Shown piece by piece: positions 7,366 through 15,420 of a stretch of 25,612 nt of DNA. Made by a program: the position numbers and the translations under genes. The DNA lies in NCBI GenBank assembly GCA_003697085.1, contig RFFU01000007.1, forward strand, positions 1 through 25,612, given 5' to 3'. Origin of the DNA: Candidatus Hydrogenedentota bacterium. GTDB taxonomy: Bacteria; UBA8481; J006. Below the pieces are notes generated by a model. It was given only the letters and a program-made list of their open reading frames with translations. It had not been told where the DNA came from and made no database searches. Positions within the stretch are counted from its first letter, which is position 1. Each line of letters opens with the position of its first letter.

Positions 7366-8210
7366 GGGATACCGCAGGTATTGTAATCGCGGAAGGAGGT
7401 CAACGCGATACGAAAGTCGTGCAGGAGATTCCGGGCTTGGGTTGTCGCAAGGGTATCGAGTTCTTGTTTTCTTTCTTCAACGAGGCGGTTTCGCACGGTT
7501 TTCTGAATCTGGTGAAAGCGGGAGTCGATCCTCCCCGGGTGGGAAATCAATTCCGTGAGCCCGGCGGGGAGTTTCGAGAGGATGTTTTTCAGAGTTGCGA
7601 GAGTTCGAGGTGGTGTCGTGATGCCTCGTGTGTGATCCGGAGTCGCCCGGCCGAGGCGGCGAAGTCGGGCCCGCGCCGGCAGCGAGAGGAGGGAAAGAAA
7701 TGCGGGAAGGGAGAGGGGGAGAACGGCCTCTTCCCGAATGGTCCGCACGAAGCGGATGCGATATTCTACGGCCAATTCGGCGACAGAGGGAAAGAACGTG
7801 GGCCAGAGATGAAGGTGTTTGTCGCTGTCAAGATGAGAAATTGGAAGACCGAGTTCGAGGACGCGTTCAATTTGAGCCCGGAATTCCTCGAGGGCCAGGC
7901 GCCGGCCCGTCGGTGAAGAGAGAACATACCTCAAGATTTGGCGCACATCTTCCCGGAAGGAACCTCCGGATGAGGTGAGACGGGAACCGCGAAGAGAGCG
8001 AAGAACGGGGCGGAAGCGGTAAATGTTGAGATGAATTCCGATGTCGAGAGAAGGAGTGTCGAAAGCCCGAGCGACCGCGTCGGTAAAATCGGGCGCGTTG
8101 GCCAGAAGCCCGGCGGCTGTTACGACTCCCGAGAGGTGGCTCTCGAGTATTCCTTCGTTGACGTCACGCGACCAACCAAAATCATCGGCGCTTACAACGA
8201 GAAATTTCAT
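7362..8210 (-). CDS. YdjC/ChbG-type carbohydrate deacetylase (NaxD-like)
   Basis: From the ATG at 8210 this is a 282-residue protein with the YdjC (PF04794) motifs. SADDFG (8-13) supplies the metal and catalytic aspartates, GIHLN has H60, SHLDSDKHLHLWP (125-137) supplies H126, D130 and further histidines, and ELISHPG is near the C-terminus. Family members remove N-acetyl groups from sugars. ChbG acts on chitin disaccharide, and NaxD in Francisella acts on undecaprenyl-phosphate GalNAc. The gene overlaps the following ArnC/FlmF2-type GT2 by 4 bp and follows the SGNH gene by 58 bp, so a lipid-linked amino sugar is the best guess for the substrate. An upstream in-frame start at 8306 would overlap the SGNH gene and lies outside the conserved domain. 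Confidence 0.85.
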   Translation of the reverse strand: MKFLVVSADDFGWSRDVNEGILESHLSGVVTAAGLLANAPDFTDAVARAFDTPSLDIGIHLNIYRFRPVLRSLRGSRLTSSGGSFREDVRQILRYVLSSPTGRRLALEEFRAQIERVLELGLPISHLDSDKHLHLWPTFFPSVAELAVEYRIRFVRTIREEAVLPLSLPAFLSLLSLPARARLRRLGRATPDHTRGITTPPRTLATLKNILSKLPAGLTELISHPGRIDSRFHQIQKTVRNRLVEERKQELDTLATTQARNLLHDFRIALTSFRDYNTCGIP

Positions 8211-8268
8211 CGCTTCGGCGGCCTCGGTGGATTTCCAAGACGGTCCTTTGCGGTCCGTCGAGAGATTC

Positions 8269-9378
8269 TCATCGGTACCATCGTTCGCATATCCCCTCGG
8301 CCACAAGCCTGGTGCCGCGTTCCGTCAAGTGGCCGTCCAGGGGAATATAGAGTGCTTCCGGATCCGCTGCTCTTTCAAAAAGGGGCGTCGGGTCGAGATA
8401 TTCGATATCGAGTTGCTCAAGAATATCGGCCAAGAGTCGGTTGGGGAGATGCGGTTGAATGTCGCCGTCGTGATATCCAGACGCTTGAGCGGCTCGTTCT
8501 CGGCGGGATGGAATGACCTGGACGGCATCGGGGATCATCACAACGCGGAGCGGGCGGGAATCGAGTTCCGATAATTGTTTCCATTCGCGGAGAATTTTCC
8601 TCGTCTCAGACCAGCCGCGTTTCCAAGGATCGCGATTCAAATTGGAGGGAACGAGCATTGCAAGAGCGTCCCGTTCGACGGCGGCGTAGAGCGTGTGGGG
8701 ATCGGGCCGTCTTTGAAGTCGGCCTCGAAGGACGCGAAAAATCACCCGGCTCCAGGAATAGACGGCCGACCGGCCCAGCAGCGGATCGAGCCGTCGCCTG
8801 ACCCACGAGGGCCGATAGGTCGCCAGATTTCCGTCGATGACGGAAACGAAAAGATTTCCTGTAGCGTTGTCATAGGCGTCATTGCCGAGGTAAAAGGAGA
8901 GGAGAATTTCGTCGGGAGCCAATCGAGCCAGAAGCCCTTTTCGCTCAATCTTGTAGAGAAGGAGGCACTGAAGGGTCGAGTAACTGGGAACTCCAAAATT
9001 GAAGACACGGGTGGGGATCGATTGCGAGTCAAGAAGCGATTCCAGTTTGCCAGGGATGGTTTGCTCGGCACGATCCAGGCCCTGTCCGAACATAAAGGAA
9101 TCTCCAAAGGCCGCGATCCGTTTTTCCCCGGGACGCCGGGGGGCATCCCAGGAACCGCCTCGAAATCCATAGGTGTTGAGACGCTCCCGCCGATAGAGAA
9201 ACCCTGGTCGAAGACGAAAGGCCAGAACCTTATCGGCACGGTACATTCCGCGAGAGGATTCCAGTGCCGGTACTCCCAGAAGGAGTTGCAGACTTCCCTC
9301 CAAGAGAAAGAGCGAAAAAAGAAGTCCCAAGAGAATTGCCAGAGTGTGACGCTTTCCTCTTCCGGTCTCGCGCTTCAT
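8269..9378 (-). CDS. Membrane-anchored SGNH hydrolase-type protein
   Basis: A 369-residue protein with one N-terminal membrane anchor (about 12-35) and an extracytoplasmic SGNH/GDSL domain. All four blocks are visible: FGDSF (91-95) with the nucleophilic serine, NFGVPSYST (127-135), LGND (164-167) and LDGHLTERG with D348 and H350. In glycan clusters such proteins add or remove O-acyl groups on the outer side of the membrane. It leads the minus-strand operon SGNH > YdjC > GT2. Its ATG is only 25 bp from the divergent methyltransferase ATG, with no room for a normal leader. Whether it is an esterase or an AlgX/AlgJ-like acetyltransferase is not decidable here. Confidence 0.85.
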   Translation of the reverse strand: MKRETGRGKRHTLAILLGLLFSLFLLEGSLQLLLGVPALESSRGMYRADKVLAFRLRPGFLYRRERLNTYGFRGGSWDAPRRPGEKRIAAFGDSFMFGQGLDRAEQTIPGKLESLLDSQSIPTRVFNFGVPSYSTLQCLLLYKIERKGLLARLAPDEILLSFYLGNDAYDNATGNLFVSVIDGNLATYRPSWVRRRLDPLLGRSAVYSWSRVIFRVLRGRLQRRPDPHTLYAAVERDALAMLVPSNLNRDPWKRGWSETRKILREWKQLSELDSRPLRVVMIPDAVQVIPSRRERAAQASGYHDGDIQPHLPNRLLADILEQLDIEYLDPTPLFERAADPEALYIPLDGHLTERGTRLVAEGICERWYR

Positions 9379-9384
9379 AAAAGG

Positions 9385-9394
9385 ATGCTATACT
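9385..9394. promoter_or_regulatory. Overlapping divergent -10 boxes in a 25-bp intergenic region
   Basis: Between the start codons at 9378 (minus) and 9404 (plus) lie only 25 bp. The plus strand has TGCTATACT (9386-9394), an extended -10 element whose TATACT ends 9 nt before the ATG. The minus strand has TAGCAT (9385-9390) 6 nt, or TATAGC (9387-9392) 8 nt, before its ATG. No Shine-Dalgarno sequence fits either gene. Both mRNAs would be leaderless or nearly so, and the two promoters would exclude each other because their -10 boxes overlap. Confidence 0.5.
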
Positions 9395-9403
9395 CTTCCC
9401 GCA

Positions 9404-10303
9404 ATGAATGCGAGAACGGAGAAGGAAGGCCGTTGGGACGGAAGGACGGGCGCGGAGCTGCCGGAGGAGATTTTCGGCCGGGAGATCGCGAAGACGGCTC
9501 AAAGGCTGATCCTGGGGCGGGAATTGCGTTTCGATCCGACGCTGTCTCGGCTCGACAGAATCTATATCAGTCTCTTGGGAGGGCCGCCGACGGGTCTGGG
9601 GATCAGAACACGTCACCTCTTCCGGGCGTTGGCGGGAAGCGGCATCCGTTGGAGCGAGGTGAGGCGTGTTCTGGATGCCGGATGCGGCCGGGGCCTTACC
9701 TGCTATCTTCTCGCGGCGATTCTCCCTCACGCTGAGGTTGTCGGGATCGACAGCGATGGTGAGCGTATCCGTGCCAATACATCGATCGCGGCCGCGCTGG
9801 GTTTGCGGAATTGCCGGTTCCTCAATATCCATCTTTCCCGGGAGGATCCGCCGCCGGAGAAGGATTTCGATCTGATCGTGTCCTGTGATTGCATCGAACA
9901 TGTTACGGACGACCTGGGACTTCTTACGGTCTTCGCACAATCTCTTTCGGATTCAGGAAGATTATTTCTCCATACTCCATCAACATTCCGTCACCCGTTG
10001 TGGGGCAGAAGACGGCTGAATTTCGATATCGAGGGGCACGTTCGCGTTGGATACGAGCGCGAGGAATTGAAAGAGAAGTTAAGACGGGCCGGATTCCGAT
10101 GCGTCAGAGTGACCGGAAGTTTCGGTGTTTTGGAGACATTGGCGAACGAATGGGAATACACCGTTACCAAGGCCCGAGGCCGAAACAAGGTTCTTTTTGG
10201 ATTTCTCTATCCGTTCCTCAATGTCCTTTGTTGGGCGGGAAAGAATGCGTCGCCACGATATGGAAGTGCTTGGATCGTGGAAGCCAGGAAGGCGGGTTTA
10301 TGA
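9404..10303 (+). CDS. SAM-dependent methyltransferase (class I)
   Basis: A 299-residue soluble protein with a class I Rossmann methyltransferase domain. Motif I is VLDAGCGRG (89-97), followed by VVGIDSDGERI for SAM ribose binding. DLIVSCDCIEHV is the motif IV region, after which comes a C-terminal lid. About 80 N-terminal residues precede motif I and may bind the acceptor. It probably methylates a sugar or glycan intermediate, judging only from context. Its stop overlaps the next methyltransferase start (ATGA, 10300-10303), so the two are probably translated together. The start has no ribosome binding site but follows an extended -10 box. Confidence 0.85.
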   Translation: MNARTEKEGRWDGRTGAELPEEIFGREIAKTAQRLILGRELRFDPTLSRLDRIYISLLGGPPTGLGIRTRHLFRALAGSGIRWSEVRRVLDAGCGRGLTCYLLAAILPHAEVVGIDSDGERIRANTSIAAALGLRNCRFLNIHLSREDPPPEKDFDLIVSCDCIEHVTDDLGLLTVFAQSLSDSGRLFLHTPSTFRHPLWGRRRLNFDIEGHVRVGYEREELKEKLRRAGFRCVRVTGSFGVLETLANEWEYTVTKARGRNKVLFGFLYPFLNVLCWAGKNASPRYGSAWIVEARKAGL

Positions 10304-11028
10304 AGCCGCCGGAGGGAGAGGGAACCAGGAAGGCCTACGAGGAATGGTATGGAGAAGTCGTTCGACTGAGGGATGAGGAGCTGAGGGCGAGCACGTGGTA
10401 CGGCCATGTTCGGGCGTTTTTGCCGGCGCCTCGTCGCGGATGGACGCTCGAGGTGGCATCCGGCATTGCGGCGTACGCGCGCGAACGCGCGGTTCGAGAA
10501 CGTGTCGTGGCAGTCGATTTCAGTCTTCGGGCTTTGCGCGAAGCCACGCGCCGTGCTTCCGGGAGAAAGAGATTCTATCCGGTTGTCGCGGATGCCCAAG
10601 CGCTTCCCTTTCGGGATGGGACTTTTGAGACACTTATCTCTTGCGAAACCATCGAGCATTTGGAGCGTCCGGAAGTGTTTTTGGATGAACTTTATCGCGT
10701 GGGAAGATGCGGTGGGGTTCTGGTTTTGACCTTTCCGTCTTATCTCAATCTCGTTGGTCTCTATCGTTTGTACCTCATAATGCGGGGAAGACCTTATGCC
10801 AGCGGGGTGGGGTATCAACCTCGGGAGAATTTCCTCGTCTGGCCTCTCGTTCTCGTTTGGTTGCGGCGATCCGGATTTCGATTCCGTGGATTTCGCGGCC
10901 GCGTTCACCTCTTGCCCTTACCGCGCCGCCCAATGCTTCACGTAAAATTTCTCGATCGAATTCCCCTCCTGCGCGCGGCCGTTCAGCCCCTCGCCTTGCA
11001 CGTCGGCTTTCTTGCCTCGAAAAAATGA
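10300..11028 (+). CDS. SAM-dependent methyltransferase (Methyltransf_11-like)
   Basis: A 242-residue class I methyltransferase starting at the ATG that overlaps the previous stop. Motif I is the unusual TLEVASGIAAYA (49-60), with SG instead of the usual GxG. The rest is standard: VVAVDFS for ribose binding, ADAQALPFRDGTFETLISCETIEHL as motifs II-IV, then the helical region with EVFLDELYRVGRCGGVLVLTF. Hydrophobic and basic C-terminal residues may aid membrane association. It likely acts on a lipid-linked or glycan substrate with its upstream partner. It ends 11 bp from the convergent radical SAM gene, with no terminator between them. Confidence 0.85.
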   Translation: MKPPEGEGTRKAYEEWYGEVVRLRDEELRASTWYGHVRAFLPAPRRGWTLEVASGIAAYARERAVRERVVAVDFSLRALREATRRASGRKRFYPVVADAQALPFRDGTFETLISCETIEHLERPEVFLDELYRVGRCGGVLVLTFPSYLNLVGLYRLYLIMRGRPYASGVGYQPRENFLVWPLVLVWLRRSGFRFRGFRGRVHLLPLPRRPMLHVKFLDRIPLLRAAVQPLALHVGFLASKK

Positions 11029-11039
11029 GAGAAGGGAAG

Positions 11040-12440
11040 TCAACGGAGGAGGGAGCGGAGGAACCTCTCGAGACGGGACTTCTTTCGGTAAACGTACACG
11101 AGATGCGGAAGAAAGGCCGCCGGATGGCCGCAAAAGCCTCCCGTCTTCTTTTCCAGGGAACCGCTTCCGATACAGACGCGGCAGATATCGACCCCGGCTC
11201 CTTCCCCGTCGAGATGATCCTTGCGAAAAGCCCAGTAGCCGTCTCCGTTCCAGACACCCGCGACGGAATCCGCCATGATATCGCCTACCTTATGGCGGGC
11301 ATCGTAGTCGGCACAGCAAACGCTGACGGAGCCGTCCGCGAGGATCATCATATTTTTCCACAACGCGATACACGGATCTCGCGGAATCTCGGGCTTGAAG
11401 AAGATGTTCTTGTAATTGAAGTCGTAATAGACGGGAGCCACCTGAACCTCGACTCCTTCCCCGCACCATCGAGATACGAAAGCATCGAGCTCGGGGTCGT
11501 TGAGTTCTTGATGAGCGAAGGAGACGGTTACTCCGAAGGGCCTATCCGGTTTGCTCCGGAGGAGTCGCTGAAGGAATCTCCGCATTCGCTTTTTTCGGTG
11601 GAACCGAGCGGCTTCCGCGGCGGCGGCTTCCGCGACGCGGAAGAGGTCTCGTCTCCGAATCTCGCGGTAGGTTTCCGGCTTCACCGAATCCAAACTGATC
11701 TGAAGACGGGTCAGACCGGATTCATAGAGGTCCGTGATGGTTGCTTTCTTGGGAATGAGGGTTCCGTTGGTAATGAGTCCGATGGATTCTATTCCGGCGT
11801 CCCGCGCGAGGCGGATGCAATCGAGAATCCGCGGATGCATTAGGGATTCTCCCCACGCTTGGAGCGTAATGCAGCGGGCCCCGGTTCTCCCTTCCGTCGG
11901 TCGGATTTCCTCGATGATGCGGCTGAAGAGATCGAAATCCATAAACTCTTTGCTTCTGGTCATCGGTCTATGGGACCCCGTTTCGTCATGGGCATGGCAC
12001 ATAACACACCCGAGGTTGCATCTGTTCGTCAACTCGATCTGGAAATCCGTCGGCAGAGAAAAGTACCTTTGGAAATCCCTCTCGAGGAGTACCTTCCAAA
12101 GACTTTTCTCCAGACGCCAAAGGCGTTCGGGTCCGGATCGGGTGCTTTTTACCTCAAGGGACCAAAAAGGAAAGAAATGGCGGAAGAGGGGCTCCGGTCG
12201 TGTGGTTCCATAATCCCCCATGGAGAAGTGAGCCTTGCAGATTGCAAGAAAGCATTCAAGAGGGGGAGGAGGAGAGGGACCCTGCCAGGACAGCACGGGG
12301 CGTTGCGGATTCCCGTCGTCCTCGAACTGAGTTCGGAGCGTTTCGACGAGATCACGCAATTCCGGGTGAGCCGGAAGATCGAACCTCACGGAAGGAAGAA
12401 GAGATTTCCTTCGCGGAGATTTTACACTACTTTCTTTCAA
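11040..12440 (-). CDS. Radical SAM/SPASM-domain protein
   Basis: From a TTG at 12440 this is a 466-residue protein. Residues 1-130 form an N-terminal region I do not recognise. Residues 133-300 are a radical SAM domain with CNLGCVMC (141-148), binding a 4Fe-4S cluster through C141, C145 and C148, plus a WGES motif and a LITNGT strand. Residues 355-440 are a SPASM-type region with C357, C375, C376, C420, C423 and C437 that could bind auxiliary clusters. MILADGSVSVCC and a VGDI-VWNG stretch are typical. Such proteins do radical chemistry, often peptide or glycan modification. The TTG start follows AGAGGA by 6 nt and lies 19 nt after the flippase stop. An upstream ATG at 12548 would overlap the flippase. 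The substrate is unknown. Confidence 0.85.
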   Translation of the reverse strand: MKESSVKSPRRKSLLPSVRFDLPAHPELRDLVETLRTQFEDDGNPQRPVLSWQGPSPPPPLECFLAICKAHFSMGDYGTTRPEPLFRHFFPFWSLEVKSTRSGPERLWRLEKSLWKVLLERDFQRYFSLPTDFQIELTNRCNLGCVMCHAHDETGSHRPMTRSKEFMDFDLFSRIIEEIRPTEGRTGARCITLQAWGESLMHPRILDCIRLARDAGIESIGLITNGTLIPKKATITDLYESGLTRLQISLDSVKPETYREIRRRDLFRVAEAAAAEAARFHRKKRMRRFLQRLLRSKPDRPFGVTVSFAHQELNDPELDAFVSRWCGEGVEVQVAPVYYDFNYKNIFFKPEIPRDPCIALWKNMMILADGSVSVCCADYDARHKVGDIMADSVAGVWNGDGYWAFRKDHLDGEGAGVDICRVCIGSGSLEKKTGGFCGHPAAFLPHLVYVYRKKSRLERFLRSLLR

Positions 12441-12446
12441 AACAAT

Positions 12447-12454
12447 TCCTCTTT
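12447..12454 (-). promoter_or_regulatory. Ribosome binding site for the TTG start at 12440
   Basis: AAAGAGGA on the minus strand ends 6 nt before the TTG. It decides the start of the radical SAM gene and shows that genes inside operons here can use canonical Shine-Dalgarno initiation. Confidence 0.6.
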
Positions 12455-12459
12455 CGATT

Positions 12460-13947
12460 TCAATCCCTCCAAGAATTATACAACGAAAGGACGCGGGAGT
12501 ATAGGTTACGGAGATATTGCGCCATTCCGTTTTTGTCTTCGGTATCAAGGAGAGAAAGTTTGAATGTGAGCAAGGAGAAGAGAGAAAGCCCAGCGAAAGT
12601 GCTCAAGACGCGGAAGACGCGGTTTGCCGGCAAGAAGAGTTCGAGGGAGAAGGAAAAGAGAAGAACGACGAGGCTGAGCGAGAGGAGTTTGAGGAGAAGC
12701 GGGCCGGTTCCGGAAATTTTCGACGCGGAGATACGCCAGAGGCCGATTGCCCAGATACTTTCCGTAAGAAGCGTGAACCCCGCGGCTCCGGCGGTGCCCC
12801 ACCGGGGAATGGCGTGAAGATTTCCGAGAATGTTGATTCCGAGGGCTCCGAGAGCGAGGAGGATTGCGGCGGAATATTTCCGATCGGCCTGGACAAAACC
12901 GAACCAAGGATAAGACCAGGCGGATACGGGGAGAGTCCACGCAAGAATCTCGATCACCGACGTAGAACTTCGATAACGCTCTCCGAAGAACCGAATGGCC
13001 AGCGCTCCCCCGTGGCGGGAAAGGAGAAAACCGATCAGAAACATTGCGAGGGTGCCGAGGCGAGCCTGGCGGCGAAGCGTTTCTTCCGCCCGCTCTCGGT
13101 CATTTCCTGTCCATCGTCCAACGACAACCGGGAAAACGCTGAGAGCCAAAACGCCGGGAATCGTCAGGAAGGGTTCGACGAGTCGAAAGCCTCCCGCATA
13201 TTCGGCGACGGCTTTCTTTCCCATCATCTTCATAAGCATAAATACGTCGATGCGGAAATAGGCCATAATCAACAGCGTCAGAAGGCCGACGGGAACGATA
13301 TCCCGCGCCAATTCACGAAAGGAGTAAGGCGCGGAAGGAGAGGTTGCTCGTGTCCGCTTCACGATCTTTTGCGCGCCATGCCAGAGCCGCGCCACGTAAA
13401 AGATCGGGAAGAAAATTTCGAGCGCGACGATCCAGAAAAGGGGGGCCTTCAAGGCCAGCGCGAGAGCGATGAGGAGAAGAAGAAACGTTCTGTTGGTGGC
13501 CGCCCAGAGAGCGGGATACCGATTGAGAAGTTCCGCCTGAAAGGGAACGAGAGATACGTTGACGATCTGGAGAAGAATCCCGCCGGAGATGAGAAGAATG
13601 CCCCACGAAGGTAGGGAGGAATAAAGAGAAAACCAGACAAAGAGGGAACCCGCGACCGCCGGCAGGCTCAGGAGAAGCCGGATGAGGTAGAGTTTTCCGA
13701 AAGCGCCCGCCATTCGGGCAGGCGCGGCGGCCCAAAGACGAAGCCCTCCCCCCGCGGTTCCCATGTCCGTGAACGCCGCCACGGTGGCGATCCAGACGGT
13801 AATGAAGGAATAAAGACCGAAATCCGAGGTCGTGAGATTTCGTGTCAAGAGAACGAGAAGAAGGAAGCTGAGAGCCTTTTGGAAGAAACGGGAGGAAAAG
13901 AGGATGATCGTATTGTTCAGAATACGATCAAATTTTCTCTCCACCAT
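12460..13947 (-). CDS. Wzx-like flippase (MOP superfamily)
   Basis: From the ATG at 13947 this is a 495-residue membrane protein with about 12-14 hydrophobic segments. The N-terminus contains a TRNLTTSDFGLYSF stretch, the usual early loop of polysaccharide_synt/Wzx proteins (LxPxxFGxy-type). A central MAYFRIDVFMLMKMMGKKAVAEYA-like region (shortened here: RIDVFMLMKMMG, AVAEYA) is the second family landmark. These proteins flip undecaprenyl-diphosphate-linked glycan repeat units across the cytoplasmic membrane. GAGGAAA sits directly before the ATG. The in-frame ATG at 14049 would add 34 residues over the divergent promoter region and is less likely. The radical SAM gene follows 19 nt downstream, probably in one transcript. 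Confidence 0.9.
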   Translation of the reverse strand: MVERKFDRILNNTIILFSSRFFQKALSFLLLVLLTRNLTTSDFGLYSFITVWIATVAAFTDMGTAGGGLRLWAAAPARMAGAFGKLYLIRLLLSLPAVAGSLFVWFSLYSSLPSWGILLISGGILLQIVNVSLVPFQAELLNRYPALWAATNRTFLLLLIALALALKAPLFWIVALEIFFPIFYVARLWHGAQKIVKRTRATSPSAPYSFRELARDIVPVGLLTLLIMAYFRIDVFMLMKMMGKKAVAEYAGGFRLVEPFLTIPGVLALSVFPVVVGRWTGNDRERAEETLRRQARLGTLAMFLIGFLLSRHGGALAIRFFGERYRSSTSVIEILAWTLPVSAWSYPWFGFVQADRKYSAAILLALGALGINILGNLHAIPRWGTAGAAGFTLLTESIWAIGLWRISASKISGTGPLLLKLLSLSLVVLLFSFSLELFLPANRVFRVLSTFAGLSLFSLLTFKLSLLDTEDKNGMAQYLRNLYSRVLSLYNSWRD

Positions 13948-13986
13948 TTTCCTCACCGCCTTCCCTTGTCCCCACCTTCCAGCGTT

Positions 13987-13994
13987 ACTATAGT
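13987..13994. promoter_or_regulatory. Putative bidirectional -10 box (ACTATAGT palindrome)
   Basis: The perfect 8-bp palindrome ACTATAGT gives TATAGT on both strands in the gap between the divergent flippase (13947) and GT4 (14127) genes. On the minus strand it would give a leader of about 33 nt containing GAGGAAA. On the plus strand the leader would be about 125 nt. No convincing -35 box is visible. Confidence 0.35.
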
Positions 13995-14057
13995 CGCATC
14001 CGCAACGGTTTTCCGGTGCCATTATTTTCCCCGCTCGGCGAACTGTCACTCTTTTCT

Positions 14058-14079
14058 AACGTTTCGTCTCGGAAACGTT
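14058..14079 (+). promoter_or_regulatory. 8-bp inverted repeat in the GT4 leader
   Basis: AACGTTTC (14058-14065) and GAAACGTT (14072-14079) are exact reverse complements separated by 6 bp. They lie about 50 bp before the GT4 start. They could be an operator for a dimeric regulator or an RNA hairpin. No T-run follows, so it is not a terminator. Confidence 0.4.
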
Positions 14080-14126
14080 TCTTGAGGATGCCCGAGGAGG
14101 TGCCGGTGCGGGGGGAAGGAAATAGG

Positions 14127-15290
14127 ATGACGGAGAGAAAGCGAATTCTTCTTGTCACGAATCTGTATCCGCCCCATGCACGCGGCGGAGCGGAGTGGGT
14201 GGCCGCCGATATTGCCGAGTATCTTTCGGCGGCGGGGTTCGATCTGCAAATCTTAACGAGCCGCGGTACGGCGAGTTCGGCTCGAAAAACCAGCAGTCCT
14301 CCGAAAGTATTTCGTCTTTTGATCGAACGGGCCGGGCGCCGGCCGGAAGATTTTGCTGGCCGTCTCCGGCATCTCATTTTGGACGAGTATTATGACCCCG
14401 TGAACGCGGCCTTCTTTCGGGCAACATTGGAACGCTTTCGTCCTCATTTGATCTATCTTAATGCCCCCACCGGTCTCTCTCACGCTCCCTTCCTTCTTTC
14501 TCTTCGAACTCGCCTGCCGCTTCTGATTCATTTGCATGATTATTGGTTGAGAGATTTTCTCGCTCATCGGAAACTCGGTTTCCTGAATCGCTCGCTCTTC
14601 AACCGACAGGTCGCTCGAAAAGAATCGCGGATATCGCTCGTGGCCGTCTCGGAACGTGTGGCCGAACTTTACGGGCCGTTCCTTCCTCCCGGTATTTCCT
14701 TGGAGGTTGTCCCCAACGGCGTTCGTCCTCCGTCAATGGTTCCCCCAAAAGACGATGAACGAAAGGATTGCCTTTATTGTGGGCGCATTTCCCGGGCCAA
14801 AGGGCTTCACGTTCTTGCCTCATCGTCAATTCGGTGCGACGTTCTTGGTGATCCCAATAACGAATATGCCCGCGAATGTCAAAGGATCGCTGGAAACCGT
14901 CTTCACTTTCTGGGCCGGGTGGATCGGTGTCGAGTTCCGGAAATAATGTCACGGTATCGTATTCTCCTGTTGCCTTCGCTTTGGGAGGAACCCTGTCCCC
15001 TGACGCTCCTGGAAGCGATGAGTGTCGGCTGCATTCCCGTGGCGTCGAGAATCGGAGGAATACCGGAACTGGTTGCCCCGACCGGCCAACAACCATGCGG
15101 AATCTTGGTGGAGCCGGGGGATGCGAAGGGGCTCGAAAAGGCCGCGAAGAGTGTGTTGGAGGATAAGGCGAGGAGGTTACGGCTTTCCAATCAGGCGATC
15201 TTCTTGGCTCGAAATCATTTTCCGTTGAACAAAACGTTACAACGCATAGAGACGATTTGTCGGAGATTGATGGATTTCCGGTCAAAGTGA
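14127..15290 (+). CDS. GT4 family glycosyltransferase
   Basis: A 387-residue soluble GT-B enzyme. The N-terminal domain opens with ILLVTNLYPPHARGGAEW (7-24), the usual GT4 start with a GG loop. The C-terminal donor domain contains VVPNGV (194-199), YCGRISRAKG (217-226) and PSLWEEPCPLTLLEA (283-297), where E288 and E296 form the EX7E motif. It probably transfers a sugar from a nucleotide donor to a lipid-linked intermediate in the cytoplasm with retention of configuration. AAGGA about 6-7 nt before the ATG at 14127 supports this start over the longer frame from 14016. It is divergent from the flippase gene. A repeat element begins right after its stop. Confidence 0.9.
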   Translation: MTERKRILLVTNLYPPHARGGAEWVAADIAEYLSAAGFDLQILTSRGTASSARKTSSPPKVFRLLIERAGRRPEDFAGRLRHLILDEYYDPVNAAFFRATLERFRPHLIYLNAPTGLSHAPFLLSLRTRLPLLIHLHDYWLRDFLAHRKLGFLNRSLFNRQVARKESRISLVAVSERVAELYGPFLPPGISLEVVPNGVRPPSMVPPKDDERKDCLYCGRISRAKGLHVLASSSIRCDVLGDPNNEYARECQRIAGNRLHFLGRVDRCRVPEIMSRYRILLLPSLWEEPCPLTLLEAMSVGCIPVASRIGGIPELVAPTGQQPCGILVEPGDAKGLEKAAKSVLEDKARRLRLSNQAIFLARNHFPLNKTLQRIETICRRLMDFRSK

Positions 15291-15420
15291 GGAACCAGAG
15301 CTCTGCAGGTTCCCGAAAAAAGGGATATACTGAAGAGCCACAGAGATCACAGAGGGTGAAATGAAAAAAAGGAGGAGATCCGAAAGCCCGCGGATTTTAC
15401 GCGTTCGCTTTTTTCTTTTT

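Noticed and set aside
6268-7386. Plus-strand open frame of 372 codons opposite the GT2 gene
   Set aside because: Antisense to a GT2 with clear DDGS and DADLQ motifs. No recognisable domain.
8575-9735. Plus-strand open frame of 386 codons opposite the SGNH gene and running into the methyltransferase
   Set aside because: Overlaps two well-supported genes and has no domain features.
10707-11843. Plus-strand open frame of 378 codons bridging the methyltransferase end and the radical SAM gene
   Set aside because: Spans the junction of two convergent genes in the wrong frame for both.
12517-13614. Plus-strand open frame of 365 codons opposite the flippase
   Set aside because: A highly charged antisense image of a hydrophobic membrane protein. 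Not a real gene.
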